Positions 48,497 to 58,033 of a stretch of DNA of 61,129 nt are shown one piece after another. A program made the position numbers and the translations under genes. Source of the stretch: Legionellales bacterium RIFCSPHIGHO2_12_FULL_37_14 (lineage in GTDB: Bacteria; Pseudomonadota; Gammaproteobacteria; Legionellales; Legionellaceae); NCBI GenBank assembly GCA_001804735.1, contig MHBC01000024.1:29188-90316 (forward strand), written 5' to 3'. How positions within the stretch are numbered: the stretch's first letter is position 1; each line of letters opens with the position of its first letter. The notes under the pieces were generated by a model, which saw only the letters and a program-made list of their open reading frames with translations, was not told where the DNA came from and ran no database searches.

Positions 48497-49314
48497 ATAA
48501 AATTTAAGATTACTAATATATCTTTACTGCAAAACACACATAAAATCCCGGCGCAACATAAAGATGGACCGTAAGGAATTGGAGTGTTGCGGGATTGTTG
48601 GGTGATATAAAGGTAGCTTAGGCCGGCAATTACTCCTAAAACAGAAGAGAAGAACAAAATAAATGGCAACATAAATGGGCCAAACCATGCTCCTAAGGCC
48701 GCAAATAATTTAAAGTCGCCATGCCCCATGCCTTGTTTGCCGGTAATAAGGTAGAATATTTGCATAATAGTCCACATTAATACATAGCCAATTACAGCTC
48801 CTAATACAGCTTCTTCTATTGAGCAAAATATGTTTAAGCAATTAACTAATAATCCTACCCATAAAAGTGATAAAGTAAGCTCATCGGGGAGTAATTGGTG
48901 GTAAATATCAATAACAAACAACGGGATAAGAAAAGCTATACAGCTAATTGCGCATAAAAACTCTATACTGTAACCAAATTTTACAAGAGCTAGGAGAAAC
49001 AATATTAAGGTTGTAGCTTCCACTAATGGGTATTGTGCACTAATATGTGCATTGCAAAACTTACATTTAGCTTTTTGAAGTATGTAACTAAAAAGTGGAA
49101 TATTGGCATAAAAAGGAATAACGTGCTGGCAACTAGGGCAAAAAGAGCGTGGCCACCAAAGGTTTAATGTTGCAAGCTTTAAGGGCTTTTTGTTTAATAA
49201 GATAGCGCAGTCATGTTTAAGGCTTGCTTCTAGCATCTTGGGCAGACGAAATATTACTACATTTAAAAAACTGCCAACGACTAAAGCCAAAACTCCAATG
49301 AAAACATAGATCAT
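48493..49314 (-). CDS. pilD: Prepilin peptidase
   Basis: A 273-residue inner-membrane aspartic protease that cleaves and methylates prepilins such as the one at 6040. Two zinc CxxC pairs (C59/C62 and C84/C87) lie in the cytoplasmic loop. The catalytic aspartates are in VIDIYHQLLPD (136-144) and GMGHGDFK (D200). About eight membrane segments. It is last in the pilB-pilC-pilD cluster, 22 bases after pilC. Confidence 0.95.
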   Translation of the reverse strand: MIYVFIGVLALVVGSFLNVVIFRLPKMLEASLKHDCAILLNKKPLKLATLNLWWPRSFCPSCQHVIPFYANIPLFSYILQKAKCKFCNAHISAQYPLVEATTLILFLLALVKFGYSIEFLCAISCIAFLIPLFVIDIYHQLLPDELTLSLLWVGLLVNCLNIFCSIEEAVLGAVIGYVLMWTIMQIFYLITGKQGMGHGDFKLFAALGAWFGPFMLPFILFFSSVLGVIAGLSYLYITQQSRNTPIPYGPSLCCAGILCVFCSKDILVILNFM

Positions 49315-49336
49315 ATTTGTTCCTTATTTTTCTAAG

Positions 49337-50536
49337 TTAAATTACGCTGCCAAGATTAAAAATAGGCAGATACATAGCTACTATAAGTATGCCTATCCCT
49401 AAGCTAAGGATGGTAATCATAACAGGTTCTATCAAGGTGCTCATAGTAGTTACAGCAAGATCTATTTCATTAAAGTAATGATCAGCTAGTTTAGCTAAAA
49501 CCTCATGCATAGTTCCTGATTCATCACCTACTGCTAGCATTTCTAATATATTTTCCGGGAAAAATTTGCTTTGGTTAAATGCATGCGTCAAGCTCTGACC
49601 TTTAGTAAGCTCATCGAGAATTGAGTTTATTGCTCTTAGGTAAATTTTGTTGTTTGAGATTGCAGTTGCTAGTTTAATGCCTTGGAATAATGGCATATTT
49701 GCTTTATAAGTAATTTGCATAATGCGTAGCATTTTGGCTAGAAGTGCATAATTTATTATTTTTCCTATAAAGGGTAGCTTGAATATACTTTTGTCTATTA
49801 AAGTGCGAATAATTTTTCCTTGAGTGTAAAAATGCGCGGCAGTCGCTGTAACGCAAAGTAAACACCCTAAAATAAGCAAAATATTTTCTTGTAAAAACTT
49901 AGACCAATTAATAATTAATAGCGTAAGTAAGGGTAGGGGAGCGTGCATATTATTAAACAAATTGGCAAACATAGGCACGACAAAAACACCTAAAAAAAGC
50001 ATTACTATAGTGCTAACAAAAGAGATGATAGCAGGGTAGAGCATGGCTTGTTTTACTTTACGCTTTAAAAGCTCCTCTTTTTCCCGCTGGTAAAGAAGAT
50101 AGTGCAACATTTTGTCTAAGCTTCCAATTTCTTCGCCAACAGCAGTAAAGGCACAATATATTAAGTTAAACTGCTTGGGGTAATTACTTAGAGCTTCGTT
50201 AAGGCTTAAACCTGATGCAATATATAAATGCAATGATTGGATAAGATCTTGCATTTTAGGGTCTTTTTGGGTTTTGAGTAACAGGTTTAAAGCCTTGGGA
50301 ATTGATATACCAGTTGTGATTAATCCAAGCATATTACGGGTAAATAGCGTAATTGTGCGTTCTGTTATGGGGAAACACATATGAATCACTATTGCAAAAT
50401 AACTGTTATATATTTTTTGGACAATTACTTGTTGACCTGTTAGCTTTTGCTGGGCAGAAGTTAAATTTCTTGCATACACTACTCCTTTTAATTTAACCCC
50501 ATCTTTGGTAAATCCATACCAGGAAAAATATTTCAT
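49337..50536 (-). CDS. pilC: Type IV pilus inner-membrane platform protein PilC
   Basis: A 399-residue PilC/GspF protein with two cytoplasmic GspF domains separated by membrane helices. It shows the typical FTRNMLGLITTGISIPKAL opening, GEEIGSLDKML, and a second copy with AVGDESGTMHEVL. Its start overlaps the pilB stop by 4 bases. It couples the PilB motor to pilin insertion. Confidence 0.94.
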   Translation of the reverse strand: MKYFSWYGFTKDGVKLKGVVYARNLTSAQQKLTGQQVIVQKIYNSYFAIVIHMCFPITERTITLFTRNMLGLITTGISIPKALNLLLKTQKDPKMQDLIQSLHLYIASGLSLNEALSNYPKQFNLIYCAFTAVGEEIGSLDKMLHYLLYQREKEELLKRKVKQAMLYPAIISFVSTIVMLFLGVFVVPMFANLFNNMHAPLPLLTLLIINWSKFLQENILLILGCLLCVTATAAHFYTQGKIIRTLIDKSIFKLPFIGKIINYALLAKMLRIMQITYKANMPLFQGIKLATAISNNKIYLRAINSILDELTKGQSLTHAFNQSKFFPENILEMLAVGDESGTMHEVLAKLADHYFNEIDLAVTTMSTLIEPVMITILSLGIGILIVAMYLPIFNLGSVI

Positions 50537-51654
50537 AATGAAACCACGCGTTTGACTTCTTCAAGAGTCGTTTGGCCAAGATTTATTTTGTTTAATGCTA
50601 TTTGAGCTAAAGTTTCCAAGCCCATAGTTGCAGTAAATTGCTCAATTTGGCTAAGAGAGGGAGCTTTTTCGAGGAAATTTATGAGCTCATCAGTCAGCGG
50701 TAACATTTCAAATATTGCAAACCTACCGTTATAGCCATTTTTACATTTGCTACAACCTAAGGGGATATAATCATTAGCGGCATTTTTATTTTTGCATTCG
50801 CATAACTCTCTAACTAGACGTTGGGCGATAATTAAGTTTAAACACCCCGCAAGATCGCTTAACTTTAAACCAATATTTTTTAACCTAGCAAAACTTGCGA
50901 CACAGTTATTACTATGTAAAGTAGATAAAACAAGATGGCCTGTTTGTGAAGCTTTAAGGGCAATTTCAGCGGTTTCGCGATCGCGAATTTCCCCAATCAT
51001 GATTATATCAGGATCCTGGCGTAAAAAAGTGCGTAATAAGTTAGCAAAAGTAAGGCCAATTTTAGGTTGTATATTTACTTGGTTAATTCCTGTTAAGCGT
51101 ATTTCTACTGGATCTTCTGCTGTACATATATTTACTAAATGGGTATTTAGATAGTTTAAAGCATGATAAAGGGTAGTACTCTTGCCACTGCCAGTTGGCC
51201 CTGTAACTAAAATTAGCCCATTTGGTTTATTAAGAGCAGCTAAAAATTGCATGTGTTGAGTTGAATTCATGCCTAAAGAGTGTAATGCTTTATCTTTTGT
51301 GAGCAATCGCAGCATAACTTTTTCGCCCTCTAGAGTAGGGCAGGTACTAATACGACATTCAACATTTGCCCCTTTAAGACCCTTAAAATAGTAACTCCCA
51401 TCTTGCGGAAGTCTACGTTCTGCTATGTCTAGATTGGCAAGGATCTTAATTCTGCCTAAAACTTTAACGCCAAAACTAAAGGAAATTTGCTTTACACTAC
51501 AAAGGAGGCCGTCTATTCGATAGCGAATGCGATAATTTAGGTTGTATGGTTCAATATGTATATCAGAAGCGCCTTTAAAGGACGCTTCTTGCAACATATT
51601 CTCAACCATATTAATGACAGATTCTTCCTGATTTACTAATTGATCCATTGCCAT
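50533..51654 (-). CDS. pilB: Type IV pilus assembly ATPase PilB, short form
   Basis: A 373-residue secretion ATPase. Walker A GPTGSGKST, the Asp box, Walker B IIMIGEIRDRETAEIA and a four-Cys zinc site (C-E-C ... C-S-K-C) are intact. Usual PilB is about 560 residues; here the N-terminal regulatory domain is missing and the protein opens almost directly in the N2 domain (ASDIHIEPY). The promoter directly upstream shows this is the natural size, not an edge effect. M3 at 51648 is a possible alternative start with better ribosome-binding-site spacing. It is PilB rather than GspE because pilC and pilD follow. Confidence 0.92.
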   Translation of the reverse strand: MAMDQLVNQEESVINMVENMLQEASFKGASDIHIEPYNLNYRIRYRIDGLLCSVKQISFSFGVKVLGRIKILANLDIAERRLPQDGSYYFKGLKGANVECRISTCPTLEGEKVMLRLLTKDKALHSLGMNSTQHMQFLAALNKPNGLILVTGPTGSGKSTTLYHALNYLNTHLVNICTAEDPVEIRLTGINQVNIQPKIGLTFANLLRTFLRQDPDIIMIGEIRDRETAEIALKASQTGHLVLSTLHSNNCVASFARLKNIGLKLSDLAGCLNLIIAQRLVRELCECKNKNAANDYIPLGCSKCKNGYNGRFAIFEMLPLTDELINFLEKAPSLSQIEQFTATMGLETLAQIALNKINLGQTTLEEVKRVVSL

Positions 51655-51690
51655 AACCTTCCATGGGGCAAGGGTAAATTTATCCCTCGC

Positions 51691-51719
51691 ATGTTAGCAA
51701 GCTAGTAAATAGGTGTCAA
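51691..51719 (-). promoter_or_regulatory. Predicted sigma-70 promoter for pilB-pilC-pilD
   Basis: On the minus strand a consensus TTGACA (51719-51714) is followed after 17 bases by TAACAT (51696-51691). The leader to the pilB ATG is about 30 bases. Confidence 0.65.
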
Positions 51720-51741
51720 AATGTTTCTTTATATGCCCTTC

Positions 51742-51770
51742 TTGTAAAGTTCGCCATGATTGTATATACT
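51742..51770 (+). promoter_or_regulatory. Predicted promoter of the MazEF-type pair
   Basis: TTGTAA (51742-51747), 17 bases, TATACT (51765-51770). It is divergent from the pilB promoter and is overlapped by the operator-like repeat at 51760-51781. Confidence 0.6.
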
Positions 51771-51781
51771 TGTATACACAA
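51760..51781. promoter_or_regulatory. Operator-like inverted repeat at the antitoxin promoter
   Basis: TTGTATATAC (51760-51769) and GTATACACAA (51772-51781) are inverted copies matching at 9 of 10 positions with a 2-base centre. The repeat covers the -10 and probable start site, where an AbrB/MazE-type antitoxin would be expected to bind for autorepression. Confidence 0.55.
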
Positions 51782-51795
51782 TCAGGAGACTAATT

Positions 51796-52047
51796 ATGTA
51801 CTCAAAAAATATTTCTGTTCAAAAATGGGGAAATAGCCTTGCTGTGCGAATCCCAGCGCCTGTTGCACAGCGCATGCATTTGATCCCAGGTACGATAATA
51901 GAATTATCAATGCAAGAAAATATGGTCGTGATCAAATCAGTCGCATCTAAAAGGATTTCATTAGATGAGCGTATTGCCAGATTTGATTCAGAAAAACATG
52001 GTGGAGAAGTGCTGGCGTATAAGAGTGTTGGTGTGGAGAAATTTTGA
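51796..52047 (+). CDS. MazE/AbrB-family antitoxin
   Basis: About 83 residues with the swapped-hairpin DNA-binding pattern (VQKWGNSLAVRIPAPVAQRM) at the N-terminus and a short acidic/basic C-terminal tail for toxin binding. AGGAG precedes ATG 51796 with normal spacing, so the in-frame codons back to 51760 are probably not translated. It should bind the repeat at 51760-51781 and neutralise the downstream toxin. Its stop overlaps the toxin ATG in TGATG. Confidence 0.9.
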   Translation: MYSKNISVQKWGNSLAVRIPAPVAQRMHLIPGTIIELSMQENMVVIKSVASKRISLDERIARFDSEKHGGEVLAYKSVGVEKF

Positions 52048-52409
52048 TGTCAAACATAACATGGATCCCTGATCGTCAAGAAATTATTTGGATCAACTTT
52101 AATCCACAGCAAGGTCGAGAAATGCGGGATGTTCATCCACTACTTGTTTTTTCACCGAAAAAATTCAATGAAAAAGTAGGTATTGTTATTGGCTTGCCAA
52201 TGACTACAGCGCAATACAATGATACCAATCCATTTGCGCTAAAGTTTCAAGGTAGCGATAGAAAGAATAGTTATATTTTAACTCATCAGCCTAAGTCTTT
52301 TGATTGGCGACAAAGAAACGCTAAATTGCACCCGTGGAAGAAGGTAGCTGATGATGTTTTTACTGAAGCATGTGAAATGCTCAATCAAATCATGATGTTG
52401 GTTGAATAG
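52047..52409 (+). CDS. MazF/PemK-family toxin
   Basis: A 120-residue protein with the PemK/MazF opening (RQEIIWINFNPQQGREMRDVHPLLVFSP) and the following IGLPMTT strand. MazF toxins are mRNA interferases cutting at short sequences. GGAG at 52035-52038 is 8 bases before ATG 52047, and the ATG overlaps the antitoxin stop, so the two are translationally coupled. Key residues appear intact, so the toxin is probably active. Confidence 0.9.
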   Translation: MSNITWIPDRQEIIWINFNPQQGREMRDVHPLLVFSPKKFNEKVGIVIGLPMTTAQYNDTNPFALKFQGSDRKNSYILTHQPKSFDWRQRNAKLHPWKKVADDVFTEACEMLNQIMMLVE

Positions 52410-52612
52410 ACTCTCTTAAAGCAACAGCTACCAGTTATGTTAAAAGTATAATAATAAAATGTCATGTAGGCCAAGGCCGAAACAAAGTTGCATTTTGATG
52501 CCAAATTGATTAATATAAGCCACTTGATTTGTTCCAGGACCTAATAAAAATCTAGTTTTTGTTATCTATCAATGTGGAAGATATTTTATAAATCTGATTA
52601 GAGGTTATAAAC

Positions 52613-54154
52613 ATGGGTAGATATGACGAAATTTCAAGAAGGGTGAATGAAGGTAGTGCGCAGTTTGGAGCTGCAAGCGGTTGCACGGATGTTGTTCATT
52701 ATAGTATCGAAGAGTTAAATATAGCGCCTGAGCCTTTTACACAAAAAGTTTGGACCATGCCGAAAAAAATGCTGATAGATCTCAGCATCCCCACAGAATG
52801 CAAACTGACCATACAACATCTTCCTTTTTGGCTAACTCAAGTAAATTCAAACACAGATTTATTCTTTAAAAAACGCGTAATCTATAACATTTTACTCCGT
52901 CTAGTTGGTAATATTGATACTCCTATGTATATGATGTTTGATAATGACGCACTTCATATTTCTTTATTACGCCATAATGAATCTTTAATAAGTAGATTAT
53001 CGAATAAAAATGGTCAAGTACTGTTTGATGAATTTGGTTGCTGGATTGCAAGCAGTCTAAATGGGGCTATGTTTTTACGTAATTATTTAATATTTGAAGC
53101 AGGAAGATTTGCATCAATAGGCTTACAAGCTAATTTTTTACAATTAGAAAGGAAAATTAGACACATGCCTCAGGGAAATATGGACTTAAGGCTTTTGGGA
53201 TCGCCCTTACCACATGAACCATTTATAGGATTGTTGTGTAGTGGTGATCTTGTAATGCTTAATCCTCCGATGTCAATGTCTAGGCCATTACAAGGAGAAT
53301 TACCCCAAGCAGGCCAAGCCGCTTCTAGTAGTAATAGTGATAAACTTGCTGATCTGCGTGATATCGATATGCAAATTTTTATGCAAAAAAATAATCTACA
53401 GTTAGGTACTGATATTAAGTATTTATCATATGGTGATTTGTATGACTTAACTCATGATGAATCTAAAGCTACATACATCCATATGTTTACTATTCCTCTG
53501 AGTCGAAAAGAGGTACAGGCGCTATTTGTAGGGCAGATCCCTATGGCTTTATTTGAAAATTCAAGAGAGCGAAATGATTGTATAGAAGTGAACGCATCTC
53601 GACTTATTCTTGGGTTGTTTGTAAATATGATGCAAGAGATTGGCTGCGATTCTGCCTCCCAAGAACCTTTGAAAATTTCTTTTAAGATTAATAAAAATTC
53701 TGGACAGGGCAAAAGCCGTGTTCTTTTGCTTAGTATTACAAATAGAGAACTTAATATAACCGCCTTAAGAAACCTTGCTGATAATTTAACTGAAAGAGTT
53801 TGGTTTAGCTCAACTGGGGTCTATTACTCTTTGAATCAAGGAGCTACTTTAGCATTGCGTTCTCATGTCGCTAATATAAGGGAAAAGCACTATTCTCCTT
53901 TGGTTGGTTCCAACTTTTTAGGATATCCATCATCATTGATGACTGTCCAAGTATCCTTGCATACCCTGAAAAACATCTTAAGAGATTCGCTACAAGATCA
54001 AGAGGAAACTCATCAAGAACTCCACTTGTCACGTGCGCCAGGAGGGTTTAATGCAACAATGTTTGCAGCAGCAGCTAGAAGTAGCGCGCCCACAGATGAG
54101 ACTACGGATGATGATTCTTTAGAAAGATCTCTCGTGGAAAATTTAGGAATATAG
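52613..54154 (+). CDS. Unknown 513-residue protein
   Basis: I do not recognise this protein. It looks globular and mixed alpha/beta without signal peptide, membrane segment or repeats. A low-complexity linker around residues 225-245 (Pro, Gln, Ser rich) splits it into two parts, and the C-terminus is acidic (TDETTDDDSLERS). AGAGG lies 8 bases before the ATG. It sits alone between gaps of about 200 and 160 bases that hold related short repeats. An acidic C-terminus occurs on many Dot/Icm effectors; that is suggestive only. Confidence 0.72.
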   Translation: MGRYDEISRRVNEGSAQFGAASGCTDVVHYSIEELNIAPEPFTQKVWTMPKKMLIDLSIPTECKLTIQHLPFWLTQVNSNTDLFFKKRVIYNILLRLVGNIDTPMYMMFDNDALHISLLRHNESLISRLSNKNGQVLFDEFGCWIASSLNGAMFLRNYLIFEAGRFASIGLQANFLQLERKIRHMPQGNMDLRLLGSPLPHEPFIGLLCSGDLVMLNPPMSMSRPLQGELPQAGQAASSSNSDKLADLRDIDMQIFMQKNNLQLGTDIKYLSYGDLYDLTHDESKATYIHMFTIPLSRKEVQALFVGQIPMALFENSRERNDCIEVNASRLILGLFVNMMQEIGCDSASQEPLKISFKINKNSGQGKSRVLLLSITNRELNITALRNLADNLTERVWFSSTGVYYSLNQGATLALRSHVANIREKHYSPLVGSNFLGYPSSLMTVQVSLHTLKNILRDSLQDQEETHQELHLSRAPGGFNATMFAAAARSSAPTDETTDDDSLERSLVENLGI

Positions 54155-54180
54155 ACTTAGTACAATCCTGATTTTTAAAT

Positions 54181-54198
54181 GTTGGGCCAAGGCCCAAC
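54181..54198. repeat. Short perfect hairpin upstream of carB
   Basis: GTTGGGCC-AA-GGCCCAAC is a perfect 8-base-arm palindrome in the 161-base gap between the 513-residue gene and carB. It is not followed by a T run, so it is not a typical terminator. The core GGCCAAGGCC recurs at 52469-52478 on the other side of the gene. Confidence 0.6.
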
Positions 54199-54315
54199 CT
54201 ACGCCTTATTGATTAAATTTTGATGCGACAACCGTGATATAGCCTATTAATCCTGTTCCAAAAGTCGGCTAACTTTTATAAACTAGCGGTCCAAATAGGA
54301 TTTTAAGGTTCATAA

Positions 54316-57300
54316 ATGCCAAAACGTACTGATATTCAATCAATTTTAATTCTTGGGGCAGGACCTATTGTTATTGGGCAGGCATGTGAGTTTGACTACT
54401 CAGGAACACAAGCAATACGTGCTCTAAAAGAAGAAGGGTATAGAGTTATTCTAGTTAACGCCAATCCTGCCACTATTATGACAGATCCTGATCTTGCTGA
54501 TGCAACATATATTGAGCCTGTATTATGGATAGAAGTTGCTAAAATTATTGAAAAAGAAAGACCAGACGCGCTTTTACCCACCATGGGAGGCCAAACAGCT
54601 TTAAACTGTGCACTTGATTTAGTACGTGAAGGTGTTTTGGCTAAATTTGGGGTGGAAATGATAGGGGCAACCCGTGACGCTATTGATAAAGCAGAAGATA
54701 GAGAAAAGTTTAGAGAGTTAATGCACAGTATAAATTTACAGATGCCAAAATCTAGTATTGCGCACAGCCTTGAAGAAGCATTCCAAGTGCAAGCAACCTT
54801 GGGGTTTCCTGTAGTTATTCGGCCTTCATTTACCATGGGGGGCAGCGGAGGGGGAATTGCGTATAACAAAGAAGAATTTGAAGCTATTTGTACATCTGGC
54901 CTTGCTTTATCTCCCACGCATGAATTGTTAATCGATGAATCTGTCCTTGGGTGGAAAGAATTTGAAATGGAAGTCGTACGCGATAAAAAAGATAACTGTA
55001 TTATCGTTTGTACCATCGAAAACCTCGATCCTATGGGCGTTCACACAGGAGACTCAATTACTATTGCCCCAGCGCAAACATTAACTGACAAGGAATATCA
55101 AAGAATGCGCGATGCTGCTATTGCTGTTATAAGGGCAGTAGGAGTTGAAACCGGGGGCGCTAATGTGCAATTTGCGGTTAATCCTGAAGATGGACAACTG
55201 TTGGTAATTGAAATGAATCCTCGAGTTTCAAGAAGCTCTGCATTAGCATCTAAGGCCACAGGTTTTCCTATTGCTAAAATAGCCGCTAAACTTGCAGTTG
55301 GTTATACCCTGGACGAATTAGCTAACCCATTAACCATGGGGAAAACCCCAGCGTCATTTGAGCCTACTTTAGATTATGTTGTGGTAAAATTTCCGCGCTT
55401 TAATTTTGATAAATTTCCTGAAACTTCACAAACCTTAACTACCCAAATGAAATCAGTGGGTGAGGTTATGGCAATTGGGCCAACGTTTGCTTTTGCGTTA
55501 CAAAAAGCGATCCGTAGTCTTGAGATTGATAGACATGGATTTTGTTCTTTGGCGCAAGGTAAAGATAAAGATCTTATGCGCGCTCATTTAAGAGAGCCAA
55601 CTCCTGATAGAATTTGGTATATAGGAGATGCCTTGCGTTTAGGCTTTTCTATTGAAGAAATATATAGTGAAAGTCGAGTTGATAAGTGGTTTATTAGGCA
55701 AATTGCCTCTATAGTTAAATATGAAGAACAACTTAAAAGTAGAGATCTTAATGCGTTAGATGCTGCAACTTTGCGCTTTTATAAGCAACAAGGGTTTTCC
55801 GATATTCGTATGGCTGAGATCTTAAATGTAAGTGAAACTGCAATAAGGGATTTACGCATAAAACTAAAAGTAACCCCAGTATACAAACGTATAGATTCTT
55901 GTGCAGGCGAATTTGCTAGTGACACAGCTTATATGTATTCAACCTATGATATGAAAAACGAAGCGCGCCCAAACAAAAAAACGAAAATTATTGTATTAGG
56001 TGGCGGGCCTAATAGGATTGGGCAAGGTATTGAGTTTGATTATTGCTGTGTGCATGCATCTATCGCTATTAAAGAGATGGGTATTGAAACCATCATGATA
56101 AATTGTAACCCTGAGACAGTATCTACCGATGTTGATATGTCAGACAGGCTTTATTTTGAGCCCGTGACCTTAGAGGACGTCCTTGCCATAGTTAAGGAAG
56201 AAAATCCTAAAGGGGTAATAGTACATTATGGCGGGCAAACCCCATTAAAACTTGCCAAAGCCCTTGAGGAAAATGGGGTGCCTATTTTAGGCACTTCTCC
56301 TGATGCTATTGATATGGCAGAAGATAGAGAACGTTTTCAAAAGTTAGTGCATGAGTTAAAACTGCAACAACCACCAAATGCGGCTGTTAGGAGTGAAAAA
56401 GAAGCAATTAAAGAAGCCGAAAAACTAACTTATCCTTTAGTTGTACGTCCTTCTTATGTATTAGGAGGGCGCGCTATGGAAATTGTGCATGATGAACATG
56501 AACTTAAGACTTATCTTACACATGCAGTTAAAGTTTCGCATGCATCCCCTGTATTATTAGATAAGTTTTTAAGTGAAGCCATTGAGCTTGATGTTGATGC
56601 CGTATCTGATGGCAAAAATATTTTTATTGGCGGCATTATGGAGCACATAGAAGAAGCTGGTGTGCATTCAGGAGATTCTGCTTGTACCTTACCCCCATTT
56701 AGCCTAAGTGTTGTCCAGCAACAAGAGTTAGTACGGCAGACAAAATTAATGGCATTAAAGCTTGGGGTTATTGGCTTACTAAATGTTCAATTCGCGGTGC
56801 AAGGTGATGATATTTATGTCTTAGAAGTAAATCCTAGAGCTTCAAGAACCGTGCCTTTTGTTTCTAAAGCAACAGGAAAAGCTTTAGCTAAGATTGCGAC
56901 TAAATGTATGCTTGGAGAAAATTTACGTCAGCAGGGCGTGCTAAATGCCCAAAATACGCCGAATTTTTATTCTGTAAAGTTACCGGTATTTCCTTTTATA
57001 AAATTCTCGGATGTTGACTGTATTTTAGGGCCTGAGATGAAATCTACTGGGGAAGCTATGGGTATTGCTCCTAGGTTTGGGCAGGCATTTTGTAAAGCTC
57101 AGCTAGGAGCAGGTATTTATATTGATAAAAGAAGACGCGCCTTTTTATCTGTTCGGGACGCCGATAAAGCAAGGGTTGGCGAGGTTGCGAAAAGATTAAT
57201 AAAGCTTGGCTTTGAAATTATTTCAACTCGCGGAACAGCCTTAGTTTTACAGGCTGCGGGGATTAATTGCCAAAGGGTATTTAAAGTTGCCGAAGGTAGG

Positions 57301-57534
57301 CCACATATTGTAGACTATATAAAAAATGGCGAAATAGACTTTATTGTAAACACAACAGACGGAAAACAAGCCATTAAGGATTCTTTTTCTATTCGAAGGA
57401 ATGCGTTGCAGCATAAGGTTAGTTATACTACCACTCTTTCAGGAGCTGAAGCTGCATGTTTAGCTATGAAATATGAAGATAGAAAAACCGTAAGTAAGCT
57501 CCAAGATTTAGATAGAGGGCAAAATGATGAATAA
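54316..57534 (+). CDS. carB: Carbamoyl-phosphate synthase large subunit
   Basis: A 1072-residue enzyme with two homologous ATP-grasp halves (first starting [20 protein letters not shown], second [20 protein letters not shown]), an oligomerisation domain between them and a C-terminal allosteric MGS-like domain. It makes carbamoyl phosphate for pyrimidines and arginine using ammonia from the CarA glutaminase. carA normally sits directly upstream but is absent here. The greA start overlaps the carB end by 8 bases. Confidence 0.97.
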   Translation: MPKRTDIQSILILGAGPIVIGQACEFDYSGTQAIRALKEEGYRVILVNANPATIMTDPDLADATYIEPVLWIEVAKIIEKERPDALLPTMGGQTALNCALDLVREGVLAKFGVEMIGATRDAIDKAEDREKFRELMHSINLQMPKSSIAHSLEEAFQVQATLGFPVVIRPSFTMGGSGGGIAYNKEEFEAICTSGLALSPTHELLIDESVLGWKEFEMEVVRDKKDNCIIVCTIENLDPMGVHTGDSITIAPAQTLTDKEYQRMRDAAIAVIRAVGVETGGANVQFAVNPEDGQLLVIEMNPRVSRSSALASKATGFPIAKIAAKLAVGYTLDELANPLTMGKTPASFEPTLDYVVVKFPRFNFDKFPETSQTLTTQMKSVGEVMAIGPTFAFALQKAIRSLEIDRHGFCSLAQGKDKDLMRAHLREPTPDRIWYIGDALRLGFSIEEIYSESRVDKWFIRQIASIVKYEEQLKSRDLNALDAATLRFYKQQGFSDIRMAEILNVSETAIRDLRIKLKVTPVYKRIDSCAGEFASDTAYMYSTYDMKNEARPNKKTKIIVLGGGPNRIGQGIEFDYCCVHASIAIKEMGIETIMINCNPETVSTDVDMSDRLYFEPVTLEDVLAIVKEENPKGVIVHYGGQTPLKLAKALEENGVPILGTSPDAIDMAEDRERFQKLVHELKLQQPPNAAVRSEKEAIKEAEKLTYPLVVRPSYVLGGRAMEIVHDEHELKTYLTHAVKVSHASPVLLDKFLSEAIELDVDAVSDGKNIFIGGIMEHIEEAGVHSGDSACTLPPFSLSVVQQQELVRQTKLMALKLGVIGLLNVQFAVQGDDIYVLEVNPRASRTVPFVSKATGKALAKIATKCMLGENLRQQGVLNAQNTPNFYSVKLPVFPFIKFSDVDCILGPEMKSTGEAMGIAPRFGQAFCKAQLGAGIYIDKRRRAFLSVRDADKARVGEVAKRLIKLGFEIISTRGTALVLQAAGINCQRVFKVAEGRPHIVDYIKNGEIDFIVNTTDGKQAIKDSFSIRRNALQHKVSYTTTLSGAEAACLAMKYEDRKTVSKLQDLDRGQNDE

Positions 57535-58003
57535 AACACCTATGACACCCCAAGGCTACGAGGCCCTGCAAGAGGAGTTAGTGCGTTTAAAGTCAGTAGA
57601 AAGACCTAAAGTAGTAAATGCTATTGCTACTGCACGCGCTCTAGGAGATCTAAAAGAAAATGCCGAATATCATGCAGCGCGCGAGCAACAAAGCTTTATT
57701 GAAGGCAGAATTATTGACATTGAGTCCAAGCTTTCAAATGTCCAAGTAATTGATGTTAAAAAACTGAGTAATCAAGGCAAGGTTGTGTTCGGTTCTACTG
57801 TTAAGGCGGTAAATATCAAAACTGATGAAGAAATTCGCTATTGTATTGTAGGCGAAGATGAAGCCGACATTAAAGTTCAAAAAATTTCATATTCCTCACC
57901 ACTTGGCCGGGCACTGATTGGCAAATCAGTAGGTGAAGAAATAATGGTTAATACCCCTGGCGGTGTTTTGGAGTACGAGATTTTAGAGGTTATGTATAGT
58001 TAA
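57527..58003 (+). CDS. greA: Transcription elongation factor GreA
   Basis: About 158 residues: the N-terminal coiled coil ([17 protein letters not shown] through [17 protein letters not shown]) carries the acidic tip that stimulates transcript cleavage, and the C-terminal domain is FKBP-like. Adjacent ATGs occur at 57524 and 57527; AGAGGG spacing favours 57527. The carB-greA order is common in gammaproteobacteria. Confidence 0.96.
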   Translation: MNKTPMTPQGYEALQEELVRLKSVERPKVVNAIATARALGDLKENAEYHAAREQQSFIEGRIIDIESKLSNVQVIDVKKLSNQGKVVFGSTVKAVNIKTDEEIRYCIVGEDEADIKVQKISYSSPLGRALIGKSVGEEIMVNTPGGVLEYEILEVMYS

Positions 58004-58033
58004 CCCTACTCCACTATCTTTGGAGAAACAACA

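Noticed and set aside
54396-55016. 206-codon open frame on the minus strand
   Set aside because: Antisense to conserved carB; no motifs or ribosome-binding site.
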